NCBI GenBank assembly: GCA_027859055.1
Contig: JAQIBO010000185.1
Coordinates: 1-7,125 of the forward strand
Direction: 5' to 3'
Source: Spirochaeta sp.
GTDB lineage: Bacteria; Spirochaetota; Spirochaetia; DSM-27196; Alkalispirochaetaceae
DNA length: 7,125 bases
Part shown: positions 5,521 through 7,125 of the stretch, in pieces
Position numbering within the stretch: the first letter of the stretch is position 1
Layout of the letters: the number at the start of each line of letters is the position of its first letter
The notes under the pieces: generated by a model
Told to the model about the DNA's origin: nothing
Seen by the model: only the letters and a program-made list of their open reading frames with translations
Database searches by the model: none
Position numbers and translations under genes: made by a program

Positions 5521-7125
5521 GCTTTCCAAACCTCACTGACGATTGGGTGTCGGGATATGCCGTCAAGGCTGTCCCGTTTTGAAGATACCCGTAATTGCGA
5601 ACTCGCTCGAATCACCGTTTCCTGTCCGTTCGACGGAATGTGGAGAAATACATCCGAATTGCCGCGGTAATCGCTGAGATCACCGCGGAACGCGTACAGC
5701 GCCTCCTCGTCAACACCGTCGTGACTCAGTCGTATATGTACTGCCGTTGCGTCCCGTTCGTCCAGTTCTCCCAGCGGACGGACCTCGTCAAGAACGAGTT
5801 GGATCGTCTCGTTGCGTCGTTCGAGCTTTCCGACGCACCCGATAACGCGGTTTACCTGCAGCGCCTCGATGTTGTTGGCGTAGGTTTCCGGAAACGCCAC
5901 CAGTTCGATCTCACCGCGGTAGTCCTCGAGCCGCCCGAACGCCATGCGGTCGCCCTTCTTGGTCACAACCGTGCGGAGGGAGCGGAGCAATCCGACGATC
6001 TGGACCGCCTCACCGGTGGAGAGCGTTTCCAGGCGACCGAGATGAACGGTGGTTCGTTCGTTCCATTCGGTCCGGAAGTCATCGAGGGGATGACCGGAAA
6101 AGTAGAATCCAAGGAGCTCCCGTTCGTACTCCAGCCGGACAGCCGCGTTCCACTCGGGAATTTCCTCGATCGGCAGACGCGCCTCACCGGTTTCGCCGGT
6201 ATCGTCAAAGAGCGACGTTTGTCCGGCCCGCCGGTTGTCCCGGGTGTGGTTTGCCGCCTCAAAGTAGACATCCATATTGGCAAGCAGCGTTGCCCGCGTC
6301 TGGCCGAGACCGTCAAACGCGCCAACCTGCGCCAGCGTTTCAATCACCTTCCGGTTTACCGAGCGGGTGTCCACGCGCTCAAGGAAGTCAAGCAGGCTCG
6401 CGAACGTTCCCCCCTCGTGACGAACCTCGAGGGTATGGTCGACCGCGCCGGCTCCGACGTTTTTGATTCCCACCAGCCCGAATACGATCTCTCCGTCAAC
6501 GACGCCGAAGAACTTTTCACTTCTGTTGATATCCGGCGGCCGTACGGTGATCGCCATCTGCCGCGCTTCCTGAAGATACTCGGCAAACTTGTCGGTGCTG
6601 TTGATCTCGTTTGTCAGGTTGGCGGCGATAAACTCAACCGGGTAGTTCGCTTTCAGAAACGCGGTCTGATACGCGAGAATCGAGTACGCTGCGGCGTGGG
6701 ATTTGTTGAATCCGTACCCGGCGAACGGCTTAAGCAGTTCAAAGATCTCATGGGCCTGTTTCCGGGTGAACCCCTTTTCTTCTGCGCCGGCGAGGAACTC
6801 CTGTTCCATCTTCGCCATCTCTTTCTCTTTTTTCTTGCCCATCGCGCGGCGCAGGATATCCGCTTTGCCGAGAGAAAAACCGCCGACGATCTGGGCGATC
6901 TGCATTACCTGTTCCTGGTAGACGATGACGCCGTAGGTCTCTTCAAGAACCGGTTGGAGCGAGGGCAGGGGATAGCTGATCGGCGTCTTGCCGTTTTTGG
7001 AGTCGACAAACTGGTCGATGAACTGCATTGGCCCCGGGCGGTAGAGCGCGTTCAACGCGATCAGGTCCTCAATCCGGTTTGGCTTTGCCCGTTTCAGGAT
7101 ATCCTGCATCCCCGAGGATTCAAAC
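5517..7125 (-). CDS. dnaE: DNA polymerase III alpha subunit, C-terminal ~535 residues (5' end outside window)
   Basis: Catalytic subunit of the replicative DNA polymerase. The frame stays open to the window edge: just upstream of the Met codon at 7107-7109 it reads FESSG, as in other DnaE proteins, so that Met is internal and the gene starts beyond the window. Counting from it, the fingers/polymerase part covers about residues 1-170 (ALYRPGPMQF at 21-30, YGFNKSHAAAYS at 132-143). A helix-hairpin-helix region follows at about 205-290 (GLVGIKNVGAG at 211-221). A clamp-binding motif QTSLFD lies at 297-302, HPLDDF at 340-345, an OB fold at about 365-450, and a small C-terminal domain to 530. Family members are about 1,150 residues, so roughly half is present. 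No frameshift is visible. It ends in TGA overlapping the ATG of the next gene by 4 nt. The PHP domain and most of the palm are not in the window, so presence of the catalytic aspartates cannot be judged. Confidence 0.97.
   Translation of the reverse strand, partial: FESSGMQDILKRAKPNRIEDLIALNALYRPGPMQFIDQFVDSKNGKTPISYPLPSLQPVLEETYGVIVYQEQVMQIAQIVGGFSLGKADILRRAMGKKKEKEMAKMEQEFLAGAEEKGFTRKQAHEIFELLKPFAGYGFNKSHAAAYSILAYQTAFLKANYPVEFIAANLTNEINSTDKFAEYLQEARQMAITVRPPDINRSEKFFGVVDGEIVFGLVGIKNVGAGAVDHTLEVRHEGGTFASLLDFLERVDTRSVNRKVIETLAQVGAFDGLGQTRATLLANMDVYFEAANHTRDNRRAGQTSLFDDTGETGEARLPIEEIPEWNAAVRLEYERELLGFYFSGHPLDDFRTEWNERTTVHLGRLETLSTGEAVQIVGLLRSLRTVVTKKGDRMAFGRLEDYRGEIELVAFPETYANNIEALQVNRVIGCVGKLERRNETIQLVLDEVRPLGELDERDATAVHIRLSHDGVDEEALYAFRGDLSDYRGNSDVFLHIPSNGQETVIRASSQLRVSSKRDSLDGISRHPIVSEVWKA
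6204..6221 (-). other. Internal beta-clamp-binding motif QTSLFD in DnaE
   Basis: The codons read CAA ACG TCG CTC TTT GAC, giving Gln-Thr-Ser-Leu-Phe-Asp. This matches the sliding-clamp consensus Q-x-[S/D]-L-F. It sits in a polar linker between the helix-hairpin-helix region and the OB fold, where DnaE proteins carry their internal clamp-binding site. The motif is seen directly; the function is inferred from the family. Confidence 0.8.

Noticed and set aside
5527..5529. TTG as start of the YggT-type gene
   Set aside because: The ATG at 5518-5520 gives the ATGA overlap typical of this operon and a better start codon; the TTG would leave only 1 nt from the purine-rich stretch.
4627..5670. Long plus-strand open frame (347 codons)
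   Set aside because: It runs antisense through recG, the YggT-type gene and dnaE. Its product is low-complexity, rich in Arg, Asp and His, with no recognisable domain, as expected for a shadow of GC-rich coding DNA.
5662..5688. 7-bp inverted repeat CCGCGGT/ACCGCGG with a 13-nt loop, terminator-like
   Set aside because: It is inside dnaE, has no T-run on either strand, and is explained by two similar codon strings encoding Arg-Gly-Asp and Arg-Gly-Asn.
7107..7109. ATG as a possible start of a short dnaE-like gene
   Set aside because: The frame continues upstream to the window edge and encodes FESSG, which matches the conserved DnaE sequence before this Met.
1..7125. Mobile element, CRISPR array, tRNA or rRNA, riboswitch
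   Set aside because: I saw no tandem repeats with spacers, terminal inverted repeats, transposase or integrase signatures, or structured RNA; nearly every base is inside an assigned gene.

Overview
The window is one gene-dense stretch of a bacterial chromosome with every real gene on the minus strand. It reads from high to low coordinates as dnaE (3' part) > double-YggT membrane protein > recG > rsmD > hisZ > hisG > small TPR-like protein > TPR-repeat protein (5' part). Both end genes run off the window. Base composition is moderately GC-rich, roughly 55-60% by eye. The organism is probably a free-living spirochaete. This rests on the order dnaE / small membrane protein / recG, which I remember from Borrelia, and on the presence of hisZ plus short-form hisG, which a host-restricted spirochaete would not be expected to keep. 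I could not check either point by a search, so the taxonomic call is low to moderate confidence.

Layout. 5517-7125 is the C-terminal half of the DNA polymerase III alpha subunit, with fingers/PHP-distal polymerase sequence, a helix-hairpin-helix region, an internal clamp-binding motif and an OB fold. 4930-5520 encodes a membrane protein with two YggT units. 2868-4925 is RecG, 2263-2871 is RsmD (16S rRNA m2G966 methyltransferase), and 1142-2266 plus 522-1145 are HisZ and the short HisG, the two halves of a hetero-octameric ATP phosphoribosyltransferase. 175-510 is a 111-residue protein of unknown function with two TPR-like hairpins, and 1-178 is the start of a TPR protein.

Architecture. Five of the seven junctions are 4-nt stop/start overlaps (ATGA, or GTGA at hisZ/hisG). 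The other two gaps are 4 and 11 nt. There is no room for an internal promoter or intrinsic terminator between genes and I see none, so this looks like the interior of one long operon with translational coupling. It combines replication (DnaE), fork rescue (RecG), ribosome maturation (RsmD) and the first committed step of histidine synthesis (HisZ-HisG).

There is no mobile element, CRISPR array, RNA gene or obvious new defence or metabolic system. The less ordinary points are the placement of hisZG, the TPR-like small protein next to a TPR protein, the duplicated YggT unit, and a high density of GATC. Long plus-strand open frames are antisense shadows of these genes.
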